In this document: piece after piece, positions 1-8,108 of the stretch | Numbering within the stretch: position 1 is the stretch's first letter | How the letters are laid out: each line of letters begins with the position of its first letter | Origin: Opitutia bacterium UBA953 | GTDB taxonomy: Bacteria; Verrucomicrobiota; Verrucomicrobiia; Opitutales; UBA953 | Reading direction: 5' to 3' | DNA: 43,406 nt | NCBI GenBank assembly: GCA_002293125.1 | Contig: DBCR01000058.1 | Location: 1-43,406, forward strand | Made by a program: the position numbers and the translations under genes | The notes under the pieces: model-generated | What the model saw: the letters and a program-made list of their open reading frames with translations, nothing else | What the model was told of the DNA's origin: nothing | Databases searched by the model: none

Positions 1-1625
1 AGCGCCAGCGACTGCTGGATGCTGCGCTCGGTATCGGTATCGAGCGCGGAAGTGGCTTCATCGAGAATGAGGATCGGCGCGTCCTTCAGGAACGCACGGG
101 CAATCGAGACCCGCTGACGCTGGCCGCCGGACAGACGCCCGCCGCGTTCGCCGACCTTGGTCAGGAAACCTTCGGGCTGGGCCTCGATGAACTCGAACGC
201 GCCGGCCAGACGGGCGGCCGCGCGGACTTCCGCATCGGTGGCGGCGGGCCGCCCGAGACGGATATTCTCGAGGATGGATTCGTTGAAGAGCACGGGCTCC
301 TGCGAGACCAACGCGATATTGGCGCGCAGGTCGGCCTGACGCACCTGACGGAGATCATGCCCGTCGATGAGAATCGAGCCCTGCTGCGGGTCGAAGAAAC
401 GTGGCACCAAGTTGACGAAGGTGCTCTTGCCGGCGCCGCTGGGACCGACGAGCGCGACAGACTGACCGGCAGGAATCTTCAGCGTGACGTCCACGAGCAC
501 CGGGTCGACGCCGTAGCTGAAGGAGACGCCGCTCATCTCCAGGCCGCCGCGGATACGGGCAAGCGGACGGGCGTCAGGCGCGTCACCCACCTCCACCTTA
601 GCGAGGATGACCTCCTCCAGACGGACAAGGCCGGGGGCGGCCATGCTCAGGCGACTGCTCACGTTACCCAGCCGCTTGATCGGGCCGTACGCGAAATAGA
701 AGGCGACGATGAGCGAAATCAGTTCGCTCATCGAGAAGCCGTTCATCGCGCCGACAGCGATGGCCGCAGAAATCCCGATAGCGGCGGTGATTTCGACTAA
801 AGGCGAAAGGGCTTTCTCGTAGCGCACCAGCTTGCCCTGGATTCGCAGGCCTTCCTGGCTGGCCTGATTGAAGCGCTTAGCTTCGCGTTCCTGTAGGCCG
901 TAGGCACGGACCTCGCGGGCCGACTGGAGATTCTCGACCGCGATACTGTTCAGGTCGGAAGCGGACTCCATCCCCTGACGCATCCGGGTCTGGATACGTA
1001 CGGCGACGCTACGGACGAGCAGGACCGCGGCGGGGACGACCAAGAGGCAGGCTAGGAACCAATAGCCGCTCTCGTGGGAGAAACAGATGAACACCACGTA
1101 AGCCAGCGCGAAGAGCATCGACAGCGGCTGGACGATGAGGTCGTTCGACACGTCGACCAGGACCAGCCGCACCGAATTGGCGTCGGCGATCAGGCGTGAG
1201 AGCAAGTCGCCGATCGAGAGTCGCCCGAAGAAGCCGAGATGAAGCTGCTGCAGCTTGGCAAACACGTCGCGACGCACGGCTTCGATGACGCGCAGCCCGG
1301 CGAGATTGAGGAGGTAGGTCGAAAAGAACTCGCCGACGCCCCGGATCAGCATGACGACGGGCAGGAACGCGACGGCGAAGGCCATCTCGTAGCCCTTCGG
1401 CAGGGTGATCGCCGGCTGGCCACCCATCCACTCCGGCCACGTCAGGAGAGGGGCGGCTCGCGCCGCAGCATCACCGAAGACGGCAGGCAGGACCTTGCCG
1501 ACGAGAAACGGCAAGCCGAAGGCGTTGGCGGCCGCAAAGACGATGGCCGCGAGCAAGGACAGGAAGAGGAGCGTGCGGCTTCCCTTCAGGTAAGGCAGGT
1601 AGAGCTTATAGCGGCCTCGGAACAC
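1..1625 (-). CDS. ABC exporter, MsbA/multidrug type, permease fused to ATPase (3' end beyond window)
   Basis: Membrane ABC half-transporter, expected to work as a homodimer exporting lipid, glycolipid or drug. The reading frame is open from the left edge to about 1625. The N-terminal half has hydrophobic segments typical of an exporter TM domain (first one near residues 12-35). The nucleotide-binding half shows Walker A GPSGAGKS near residue 393, the Q-loop, signature RLSGGQRQR near residue 497 and Walker B ILILDEATSALD. The window cuts the gene just after the D-loop, so the H-loop is not seen. No ATG lies between the upstream TerC stop and the first conserved residues, so I chose the GTG at 1625; a start a few codons away is possible. 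It lies about 50 bp downstream of the TerC gene on the same strand and is probably co-transcribed. The substrate cannot be told from sequence. Confidence 0.9.
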   Translation of the reverse strand, partial: MFRGRYKLYLPYLKGSRTLLFLSLLAAIVFAAANAFGLPFLVGKVLPAVFGDAAARAAPLLTWPEWMGGQPAITLPKGYEMAFAVAFLPVVMLIRGVGEFFSTYLLNLAGLRVIEAVRRDVFAKLQQLHLGFFGRLSIGDLLSRLIADANSVRLVLVDVSNDLIVQPLSMLFALAYVVFICFSHESGYWFLACLLVVPAAVLLVRSVAVRIQTRMRQGMESASDLNSIAVENLQSAREVRAYGLQEREAKRFNQASQEGLRIQGKLVRYEKALSPLVEITAAIGISAAIAVGAMNGFSMSELISLIVAFYFAYGPIKRLGNVSSRLSMAAPGLVRLEEVILAKVEVGDAPDARPLARIRGGLEMSGVSFSYGVDPVLVDVTLKIPAGQSVALVGPSGAGKSTFVNLVPRFFDPQQGSILIDGHDLRQVRQADLRANIALVSQEPVLFNESILENIRLGRPAATDAEVRAAARLAGAFEFIEAQPEGFLTKVGERGGRLSGGQRQRVSIARAFLKDAPILILDEATSALDTDTERSIQQSLA

Positions 1626-1673
1626 GCCACCAGCGTGGCTGCGAGCCCCACGGGTGGAAACATCAAATCTGCC

Positions 1674-2717
1674 CTATTTCTTCTTCGGAAAGGCGACCGA
1701 GAGGGCGATGGCGATGGCCAGGACGAAACCGATGATCGAGAGGGAGACCGAAGTCGGGACATGCAACCGGCCTTCGTGGACGAGGGCCTGCGCCCAGCCG
1801 GCGAACTGTCCCTCGGACTGACCCAGGCCGGCAGCCCACGGCAGCATCATCTTGATGCCGATGAAGACCAGGATGAAGGACAGGGCTGGCTTGAGGAAGC
1901 GGAAGAGATGCATGAAGCCCGAGAGGGCGAAATACATCGAGCGCAGCCCCATGATGGCGAAGATATTGGAGGTGAAAGCGATGAAGCGCTTATCCTCGAT
2001 CGGCATCTCGACCGGCAGGATGCCCAGCACGGCGGGGATAGAATCAATCGCGAAAATCAGGTCGGTTCCCTCGACGACGAGCAACACGAGAAAGAGCGGG
2101 GTGAACCGGCGGACGCCCTCTTCCGTGACCCAGAACTTGTTGCCATGTAAACGGGGCGTGAGCGGGAAGAACTTCCGGGCCAGCCGCACGAACAGGTTCT
2201 CGTCCATGCCTTTACCTTCATGCTCATCCCGCGTCAGGGCCAGCTTGACCCCGGTGAAGACGAGGAAAGCCCCGAAGACCGGGAGTAGCCAAGTGAAACT
2301 CTCGACGGCCGCGACGCCCACGACAATGAAGGCCGCCCGCATGACGACAGCCCCGATGATGCCCCAAAACAGGACGCGGTGCTGCAGGTGATCCGGAATC
2401 TTGAAGTGGGCGAAGACCAGGATGAAGATGAAGAGGTTATCGACCGAGAGGGCGAGTTCGAGGACATAGCCGGCGGCGAACAACTGGGCGTCCTCCGGTC
2501 CCCGCCAGGCAGACAGCAGGAAACCGAAGCCGACCGCCAATGAGACCCAGACGACGCACCAGGCCACCGCTTCCTTGAAGGAAGGCATGTGGTCCGTCTT
2601 GTTGAACACGCCCAGATCAAGGGCCAACATAAAGACGACGAAGCCCAAGAAGGCGACCCAGGCCCAGCCGGGGATCACCAAGGCGGTTTCGGCGAGGACA
2701 GGCAGGAAAGCGGACAT
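1674..2717 (-). CDS. TerC/Alx-family integral membrane protein
   Basis: A 347-residue polytopic inner-membrane protein of the TerC family, whose members are linked to manganese export and metal loading of secreted proteins. About eight or nine hydrophobic helices are visible. The two family hallmarks are present: an acidic ELALSVDNLF motif near residue 85 and EGTDLIFAIDSIPA near residue 215; their Asp and Glu residues are the presumed metal ligands. The length fits the Alx-type subgroup, which lacks the CBS/CorC tail of longer homologues. The ATG at 2717 has no Shine-Dalgarno sequence (TTTACT before it). The 93 bp upstream hold no yybP-ykoY-like manganese riboswitch that I can recognise. The ABC exporter follows on the same strand. 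The family call is firm; the transported ion is inference. Confidence 0.93.
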   Translation of the reverse strand: MSAFLPVLAETALVIPGWAWVAFLGFVVFMLALDLGVFNKTDHMPSFKEAVAWCVVWVSLAVGFGFLLSAWRGPEDAQLFAAGYVLELALSVDNLFIFILVFAHFKIPDHLQHRVLFWGIIGAVVMRAAFIVVGVAAVESFTWLLPVFGAFLVFTGVKLALTRDEHEGKGMDENLFVRLARKFFPLTPRLHGNKFWVTEEGVRRFTPLFLVLLVVEGTDLIFAIDSIPAVLGILPVEMPIEDKRFIAFTSNIFAIMGLRSMYFALSGFMHLFRFLKPALSFILVFIGIKMMLPWAAGLGQSEGQFAGWAQALVHEGRLHVPTSVSLSIIGFVLAIAIALSVAFPKKK

Positions 2718-2810
2718 AGTAAAGAAATTTGGTTCAAACCCGCCGGAGTCAAGCCCACCCGCTGTTGCAGGCTTGCCCGACCACCCCTCGCCGGGCTAAC
2801 TTGCTCATGC

Positions 2811-2882
2811 GTTCCCGTAGTTCAACGGATAGAACATTGGTTTCCTAAACCGAGGATGTGGGTTCGATTCCCGCCGGGGACA
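2811..2882 (+). tRNA. tRNA-Arg (anticodon CCU)
   Basis: Folds as a 72-nt cloverleaf. The acceptor GTTCCCG pairs with CGGGGAC (one G-U), the D-arm is GTTC/GAAC, and the anticodon stem TTGGT/ACCGA holds the loop TTCCTAA, so the anticodon is CCU and it reads AGG. The T-arm GTGGG/CCCGC carries TTCGATT. The discriminator is A. The 3' CCA is not encoded (GCG follows). It lies between two minus-strand genes, so it is transcribed alone. No clear terminator is seen. Confidence 0.95.
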
Positions 2883-2900
2883 GCGCCGCGAACCGGAGGA

Positions 2901-4070
2901 CTACTTCTTGAGCCGATAGGCCTGAATGCGGGTATTCGGAGTGCGACGATAGATTTCGTCGACATCCCGGAGCCTCATCAGGGTCCACGGCGCCAGGATA
3001 CTGTCGCCGTTCTTGGTCAGCACGATGTCATCCACGATGTGGACGCAGGTGTGCAGGCCCTCGCCATCGTCCAGGAAGCAGAGCACGTCTCCATATCGGT
3101 AAGGCGCATCCACTGCGGCGTAGGCCTTCAGGAGATGCTCGGCGGCCTGGCGGGTATCGAGGTAGGTATCCTTGGGCTCCGGATTGAAGAAATTCAGGGA
3201 GGTCCAATGGCAGTCCGGATAGCGCCCCTTGAGGCCAAGATCAAGATCCGGGAAACTATAGACCCGGAGCCGAAACGCCGAAGGAAGGAAGTGGGTGACA
3301 TCGATGAGCTGCTTGGCTCGACGTTGGGTCACCGCGCGAATGAAAGCCAGACGCGGTGTCCCCACCTGATCGGCAGTCCAGTAATCAATGAAAGCTTGGC
3401 GGTCCACGGTCAGCGGCAGACGGAGGCTGATGACCAGGCTACGCACACGGGTGATGCTCCGGAAGACGGCGCTCACCTCCTCGGGGCCCTTGGCCAAAGC
3501 GAGCAAGGCCTGTACGTCACTGAAGACGAGGGCGCTGCCACGGCGCCAGAGCAGCTGACGGAATAAAGCGCGCTGCCCGGAAGTGAGCGAGACCTCTTCC
3601 AGCCAGTCATCGACATCGCCACCGAGGATGAAGACCGGATCGCGCTGGTATTCGTTCGCCGAAGACTTGGCGAGTTCCAGGTAAAGGGCGCTGCGCACCT
3701 CCATGGTTAGGGCGACGAGATCTTCCCGCTCGGGCAGCAAGACGATGCTGTTACCGCTCTCCACGAGACGCACGGGGCTGAGGAGCCTCGCGATGGTCGC
3801 CTCCGGTACGCCGGCCTTAACCAGGATCGCCCGGACGCCGCCCAGCGTGTTCTGCTCGAAGGTCCAGCGGGTCACCGCAGACGGCTTAGCGATCACCGCC
3901 ATCAAGGAATCCGGCGGCTCCAAATAAACGGAGCGGACTTCCAGCTGCCCCCAAGGGCCGGACTTCGTCAGCCACATCGGCTCCACGACAGCCCCGGGCA
4001 CGGCACCAGCCAGGACTCCCCAGCAGACGGCGACCAAGAGGCCGAGGGAGCGAAGGAAGTTGAGATTCAC
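2901..4070 (-). CDS. Exported protein, possibly NlpC/P60-like (papain-fold) at the C-terminus
   Basis: I do not recognise the whole protein (389 residues). It starts at a GTG (4070) with a clear signal peptide (hydrophobic run LGLLVAVCWGVLAGAV), so it is exported. The middle (residues about 60-260) shows no known domain. The last 100 residues resemble a papain-like NlpC/P60 fold: a Cys-His pair in DCHWTSLNFF, then GDVLCFL followed by a His in LHTCVHIVDD, and a short strand VLTKNG. In that superfamily the order is catalytic Cys, a GD-strand, then His. If correct, it would be a periplasmic cysteine amidase or peptidase; this is inference. It is divergent from the NYN gene across a 133-bp region holding two perfect palindromes. 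Confidence 0.55.
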   Translation of the reverse strand: MNLNFLRSLGLLVAVCWGVLAGAVPGAVVEPMWLTKSGPWGQLEVRSVYLEPPDSLMAVIAKPSAVTRWTFEQNTLGGVRAILVKAGVPEATIARLLSPVRLVESGNSIVLLPEREDLVALTMEVRSALYLELAKSSANEYQRDPVFILGGDVDDWLEEVSLTSGQRALFRQLLWRRGSALVFSDVQALLALAKGPEEVSAVFRSITRVRSLVISLRLPLTVDRQAFIDYWTADQVGTPRLAFIRAVTQRRAKQLIDVTHFLPSAFRLRVYSFPDLDLGLKGRYPDCHWTSLNFFNPEPKDTYLDTRQAAEHLLKAYAAVDAPYRYGDVLCFLDDGEGLHTCVHIVDDIVLTKNGDSILAPWTLMRLRDVDEIYRRTPNTRIQAYRLKK

Positions 4071-4112
4071 ATCTTTTTAACATCAGGGAATTCGCAAAGT
4101 TCCAATTAAAAT

Positions 4113-4153
4113 ATGACGTCATCCACCGAAAGTCCGTCAAAACGCCGGCGTTT
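4113..4153. promoter_or_regulatory. Two perfect palindromes in a divergent intergenic region
   Basis: Between the minus-strand gene starting at 4070 and the plus-strand gene starting at 4204 lie ATGACGTCAT (4113-4122) and AAACGCCGGCGTTT (4140-4153), both perfect palindromes. Their placement between two start codons fits operator sites for a dimeric regulator. No convincing promoter boxes could be assigned around them, so the regulatory role is inference. Confidence 0.35.
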
Positions 4154-4203
4154 CGCATTGTAGCGGCGAGACTTTCGTCGCACGGATAGGGACCTTTTCC
4201 GCC

Positions 4204-5367
4204 GTGCCCAGACCCAAGCCCAAGAAAGCCGCCGCTCCCGCGCGCGGCCGCTCCGCCAAACCTTCCGCCCGCCGCGCCGCCAAGCCAGCCCGCCGCCAGG
4301 CTGACGCTGCCTCCACCTCCACGCCCGAAGCCGCCAAGGCACAACCCAATCAGCGCATCGGCGTGCTGATTGACGCCGATAACGTGTCGCACCAGCACCT
4401 CCCCACTCTGCGCCGCTTCATCGGCGAGACGGAGATCTCCGCCGCCCGCGCCTACGGCGACTTCAACGGCCGCCTCAGTGGCTGGCGCGCGGCCGCCCAG
4501 GAATGGGTCGAGTTAGAACTCGTCGACCAGCGGAGCTACACGCCCGGCAAGAACGCCGCCGACATGCGCCTGACCATCGACGCCGTGAAGCTGATGGCCG
4601 GCCCCAATCCGCCCACGACGCTGATCTTCGTCACGAACGACAGCGACTTCACGCCGGTCGTCGAAGACGCCAAGCGCCTCGGCGTCCGCATCATCGTGAT
4701 GGGCGAACGCACCCACAAGGCCCTCCGTTCCACGGCGCATCATTACCTGAACCTGTCCGAACTGCGCGCACGCATGGACGACGAACAGGCCGCCAAGTCG
4801 GACCCACGTAAAGCCCTCGCGCTGCTGGCCCAAGCCCTCCGGGCGCTCGTACCCAAAGCCAACAAGGAAGCCACCGTCCTCCTCGATCAGTTCGAGCAGA
4901 TGCTCCCCGAACTCCGTTTCGCCGACGCCCCGCGTCCGGCCCGCGAGCCTGGCCCCCGCCGCGAACCTCGCGCCGAACGCGCTCCGCGTGAACCTCGGCC
5001 CGCCCGCGAACCCCGCGCCCCGCGCGAAGCCCGCCCAGCGCCGGATAACTCCGGCCAAGATTACCGCGACCGCCCGAACCTCTCATCCGCCCAGCAGGCC
5101 CAAGGCAAGGCCGAGGCTGACCAGCGCCGCGCCCAGCTGCAGCAGCGACAGGACATCATCGACGCCCTCGTCGACGTCGCCACGGGCCTCGCTCCCGAAG
5201 GCGAATGGCTGAAGGTCGAGGTCATCAAGAAATTCCTCCTGCAGGAACACCCCGGACTCGAAGCCAACGCCCCGCGCTATGCGAAGTTCTATCGCATGCT
5301 CGAGGACACCGGCCGCTTCGAAGTCCAGCTCCAGGGCTCGACGGTGATGGCCCGCCTGAAGGAGTAA
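4204..5367 (+). CDS. NYN-domain (LabA/DUF88-like) protein with C-terminal OST-HTH/LOTUS domain
   Basis: A 387-residue cytoplasmic protein, probably a metal-dependent ribonuclease or RNA-binding factor. Residues 1-48 form a basic Ala/Pro/Lys/Arg-rich tail. Residues about 51-195 are a NYN (PIN-like) domain: strand RIGVLIDADN with Asp57 and Asp59, Asp120 in KNAADMRL, and Asp146/Asp148 in FVTNDSDF; these acidic residues match the metal-binding site of the family. Residues about 230-300 are low-complexity Arg-Glu-Pro repeats (PREPR-like). Residues about 310-387 look like an OST-HTH/LOTUS winged-helix module (EGEWLKVEVIKKFLLQEHPG...YRMLEDTGRFEV). NYN-LOTUS architecture is known in many bacteria, but its substrates are mostly unknown. 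The start is GTG; no better upstream start is seen. It ends 4 bp from the convergent esterase gene. Confidence 0.85.
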   Translation: MPRPKPKKAAAPARGRSAKPSARRAAKPARRQADAASTSTPEAAKAQPNQRIGVLIDADNVSHQHLPTLRRFIGETEISAARAYGDFNGRLSGWRAAAQEWVELELVDQRSYTPGKNAADMRLTIDAVKLMAGPNPPTTLIFVTNDSDFTPVVEDAKRLGVRIIVMGERTHKALRSTAHHYLNLSELRARMDDEQAAKSDPRKALALLAQALRALVPKANKEATVLLDQFEQMLPELRFADAPRPAREPGPRREPRAERAPREPRPAREPRAPREARPAPDNSGQDYRDRPNLSSAQQAQGKAEADQRRAQLQQRQDIIDALVDVATGLAPEGEWLKVEVIKKFLLQEHPGLEANAPRYAKFYRMLEDTGRFEVQLQGSTVMARLKE

Positions 5368-5370
5368 GCC

Positions 5371-6369
5371 TTACTTCCCGATCGTCCGCGCGAGGAAGTC
5401 CAAGGTCGCCTCGGTGAGGTCCGGCTTATCCGAAGCACTGCTCACTTCGGCGCCGGCGAACACGCCTGACCGCTTCCAGCCCTTGCCCTTCGGATGGAGG
5501 TCGAAGGTGTGCGGCGCGCCGTCGACGACGATGTATTCGTAAGGCGTCTGCGCCGCGCGCAAAGCGTTACCCATGGCGTCGGACTGGGCGATATCGACCG
5601 TGCTGTCAGCCGTGCCGTGCAGGATGAGCACCGCCGGATCCTGCGCGTCGCACTGGAACTCAGGTAAGTAAGCGGCCTGCTCCGCCGGCGAAGTCCCCGG
5701 GACAATGCCCTTACCATGCTTGGAGAAATTCACGACGCCGTACATGTCGATGACCGCGGAGACCTTAGCCGAATGCTTCGCGGCGGGATCGCCACCGGGT
5801 CCGGTCTTGTCGTCGGACAGACCGACCATCAGCGCAAGGTAGCCGCCGGCCGAACCGCCGGCGACGGCGATCTTGTCCGGATTGACGCCAAGCTCCTTCG
5901 CATGCGCCCGCAACCAGCGGACGGCGTTGCGGCAATCAGCGATGTTCTGCGGCCAGACGCCCGGCTTGTCCTTCGGACCCAGCACATAGTTGCAACTGAC
6001 GACGACGTAGCCGGCGCGGCAGAGGTCGGCGCTGACGCTGGCGGAACGATACTCGGCCTTGTCGCCACCGGTGAAACCGCCGCCATGGATGAACACCACG
6101 GCGGGGCGATTGGAGCGAAAATCGCCTGACGGAAAATAAAGGTCGAGCTTCTCCTTTCGGCCCGCGCCGAGGAAGGCGATGTCGCTCAGGCGAAAGACCG
6201 GAGTGGGCGGCGTGGTCATGTGCGGGCTACCATAGGCAGCGGCGGCAAACGTCGAAATCTTGGCGACCTCGACGTTCTCACCCCGCTTCGCCATCTCGAA
6301 GATGTGGAGTTTGGCGAGGTCGGCGGCGAAGGTGGACGCGGCGACGAACAGGAGAATGAGCGTACGCAT
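5371..6369 (-). CDS. Exported alpha/beta-hydrolase, BD-FAE/acetyl-esterase type
   Basis: A 332-residue secreted or periplasmic serine esterase. The N-terminus is a signal peptide (MRTLILLFVAASTFAA). The catalytic core shows the oxyanion-hole HGGG at residues 95-98, nucleophile motif GGSAGG with Ser173, an acid-bearing GTADSTVD segment near residue 260, and a late His in APHTFDLH. This matches the carboxylesterase/acetylxylan-esterase-like branch of the fold (Aes/BD-FAE). Deacetylation of plant polysaccharide is a plausible job given the xylose operon nearby, but this is inference. The start codon lies directly against a stable hairpin (6371-6403) that probably ends cimA transcription, so expression may depend on read-through. 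Confidence 0.88.
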   Translation of the reverse strand: MRTLILLFVAASTFAADLAKLHIFEMAKRGENVEVAKISTFAAAAYGSPHMTTPPTPVFRLSDIAFLGAGRKEKLDLYFPSGDFRSNRPAVVFIHGGGFTGGDKAEYRSASVSADLCRAGYVVVSCNYVLGPKDKPGVWPQNIADCRNAVRWLRAHAKELGVNPDKIAVAGGSAGGYLALMVGLSDDKTGPGGDPAAKHSAKVSAVIDMYGVVNFSKHGKGIVPGTSPAEQAAYLPEFQCDAQDPAVLILHGTADSTVDIAQSDAMGNALRAAQTPYEYIVVDGAPHTFDLHPKGKGWKRSGVFAGAEVSSASDKPDLTEATLDFLARTIGK

Positions 6370-6370
6370 A

Positions 6371-6403
6371 AAGGGCGGGGGTGAAGGTTTCTACCCCGCC
6401 CTT
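6371..6403 (-). terminator. Hairpin between cimA and the esterase gene
   Basis: Perfect 10-bp stem AAGGGCGGGG/CCCCGCCCTT around a 13-nt loop. On the minus strand it is followed by TTATGCG, where ATG is the esterase start. It may be a weak intrinsic terminator for cimA, or a hairpin that restricts initiation of the next gene. Confidence 0.55.
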
Positions 6404-6429
6404 GAAGGCAGTCAACGGTCAGACCGAGA

Positions 6430-7989
6430 TCAGGACAGCGCGTGGGCGTAACCGTCGACGATCGCCTGCAAAGAGGCTTCGACGAGGTTTTCGCTGACGC
6501 CGACCGTACCCCAGGAACCCTTGCCGTCGGAGGAGCGGATGACCACACGGGTCTTGGCCGCGGTGCCATCGGTACCGCCGAGAATACGGACCTTGTAGTC
6601 CACGAGGCTGACCTTCGCCAACTTCGGGAAAGATTTCACGAGGGCCGAACGCAGGGCCTGGTCGAGGGCGTGGACCGGTCCGTCGCCTTCGGCCACGGTG
6701 AGGGTCTCCTTGCCGGCGATGCTGATGCGGACCACGGCTTCGCAATAGGCGGAGCCCTTGGCGCCACGCGCGGTGACGTGATAGGAAGCGACCTCGAACG
6801 GCGCGGCCTTGCTCTTGCCGATGTGGCGGCGGAGCAGAAGAGCGAGCGAGGCTTCGGCGTCTTCGAAGCTCCAACCGCCATGCTCGAGCTTCTTCAGCTC
6901 GTCGAGCGCCGTGGCGGTAGCAGGAGAGTCGCGATCGAGGTCGATGCCGAGGGACTTCGCCTTGAGGACGATGTTGCTGCGGCCAGACTGGTCGCTGACG
7001 AGGACCGTGCGCTCGTTGCCGACGACGGTCGGATCGACGTGCTCGTAGGCGGCGGAGAACTTACGGACCGCGTCCACGTGCGTGCCGCCCTTATGGGCGA
7101 AGGCAGCGGTACCGACCCACGGACGACGCGGATCGGGGGCGAGGTTGGCGACGCCGTCGACGAAGCGCGACAGGCCGGCGAGGCCCTTGAGCGAGGTCGA
7201 GGAGACGCACTTCCAGCCGAACTTCAGCTGGGCGCAGGGGATCACGGCGGTGAGGTCGCAATTGCCCGTGCGTTCGCCGATACCGTTGACGGTGCCCTGG
7301 ACGTGAGAGGCGCCGGCTTCGAGCGAAGCGAGGGCGTTGGCCAGGCCGAGACCGGCGTCGTCGTGCGTATGGATGCCGACAGGGGTCTTCTTCAGCGCGG
7401 CGATGGCGGCGCGGGTGGCCGCAGCGACTTCAGCGGGCAAGGAGCCACCGTTGGTGTCGCAAAGGACCACGCGGTCGGCGCCGCCTTCGACGGCGGCCAG
7501 CATGGAAGCGATGGCGTAGGCCGGGTCTTCCTTCCAGCCGTCGATCGCATGTTCGCAATCATAGACGACTTCGCGGCGATGGGACTTCAGGAAGGCGACC
7601 GTGTCGCGGATCATCTCGAGGTTCTCCTCAGGGGAACAGCGGAGGACCTCGCGGACGTGGAGGGCGGAGGTCTTGCCGTAGATCGTCACGACCGGGGTAT
7701 CGACTTCGAGGAGGCCACGGACCTGGGCGTCTTCGGAGGCGCGCACGCCCTTGCGGCGGGTCGACCCGAAGGCCGCCAGCTTGGCGTGCTTGAACTTCAG
7801 TTTCTTGGCGCGGGCGAAGAATTCGACGTCGCGGGGATTGGAGCCCGGCCAGCCGCCTTCGATGTAGGTCATGCCGAAGCGTTCGAGCTCAGCGGCGATG
7901 CGCAGCTTGTCATCGACGGAGAAATGAATGCCCTGCCCCTGCGAGCCGTCGCGGAGGGTGGTATCATAGATTTCGATGGAGCGTGCCAT
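6430..7989 (-). CDS. cimA: (R)-citramalate synthase
   Basis: Condenses pyruvate with acetyl-CoA to (R)-citramalate, the first step of the threonine-independent route to isoleucine. The 519-residue length fits the long CimA family. The N-terminal DRE-TIM metallolyase barrel begins with IEIYDTTLRDGSQ and contains CDTNGG, HTHDDAGLGLANAL and GTVNGIGERTGN. The C-terminal part (residues about 390-515) is a LeuA-type regulatory dimer domain (VRILGGTDGTAAKTRVVIRS), where isoleucine feedback normally acts. The family also includes 2-isopropylmalate synthase and homocitrate synthase; the overall pattern favours CimA. The start ATG at 7989 follows CACACCACC, with no Shine-Dalgarno sequence. Upstream lies a leader peptide with clustered Ile codons and alternative hairpins, so transcription is probably also controlled by charged tRNA-Ile. 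Confidence 0.93.
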   Translation of the reverse strand: MARSIEIYDTTLRDGSQGQGIHFSVDDKLRIAAELERFGMTYIEGGWPGSNPRDVEFFARAKKLKFKHAKLAAFGSTRRKGVRASEDAQVRGLLEVDTPVVTIYGKTSALHVREVLRCSPEENLEMIRDTVAFLKSHRREVVYDCEHAIDGWKEDPAYAIASMLAAVEGGADRVVLCDTNGGSLPAEVAAATRAAIAALKKTPVGIHTHDDAGLGLANALASLEAGASHVQGTVNGIGERTGNCDLTAVIPCAQLKFGWKCVSSTSLKGLAGLSRFVDGVANLAPDPRRPWVGTAAFAHKGGTHVDAVRKFSAAYEHVDPTVVGNERTVLVSDQSGRSNIVLKAKSLGIDLDRDSPATATALDELKKLEHGGWSFEDAEASLALLLRRHIGKSKAAPFEVASYHVTARGAKGSAYCEAVVRISIAGKETLTVAEGDGPVHALDQALRSALVKSFPKLAKVSLVDYKVRILGGTDGTAAKTRVVIRSSDGKGSWGTVGVSENLVEASLQAIVDGYAHALS

Positions 7990-8026
7990 GGTGGTGTGGG
8001 TGGGAAAGAGGTGTAAAGGGAGGGGG

Positions 8027-8108
8027 CCGTTCCGGGCGCCGCGGAACGGGGAGTCGCCCGTCGGGCGTTCCGTTCAGCGGGCTTAGAGCCCGATGATGGT
8101 AATCATCG
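8027..8108 (-). promoter_or_regulatory. Candidate transcription attenuator of cimA (mutually exclusive hairpins)
   Basis: Read on the minus strand, the region between the leader peptide and cimA holds ordered pairings. First, CGATGAT/ATCATCG (8091-8108) folds over the Ile codons themselves. Second, GGGCT/AGCCC (8079-8091) folds around the leader stop codon. Third, CGGAACG/CGTTCCG (8042-8072) is an antiterminator-like stem with an inner CGCCC/GGGCG hairpin. Fourth, CCGTTCCG/CGGAACGG (8027-8049) is a perfect 8-bp terminator-like stem. Stems three and four compete for the same CGTTCCG segment. The run after the last stem is CCCCCTCCCTTT, pyrimidine-rich but poor in T, so termination may be weak or factor-aided, or the effect may be on translation. 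The layout matches ilv/leu-type attenuation. Confidence 0.7.

Noticed and set aside
2718..2810. Possible manganese (yybP-ykoY) riboswitch upstream of the TerC-family gene
   Set aside because: TerC/Alx genes elsewhere can carry it, but the gap is only about 93 bp and its conserved core sequence is not present.
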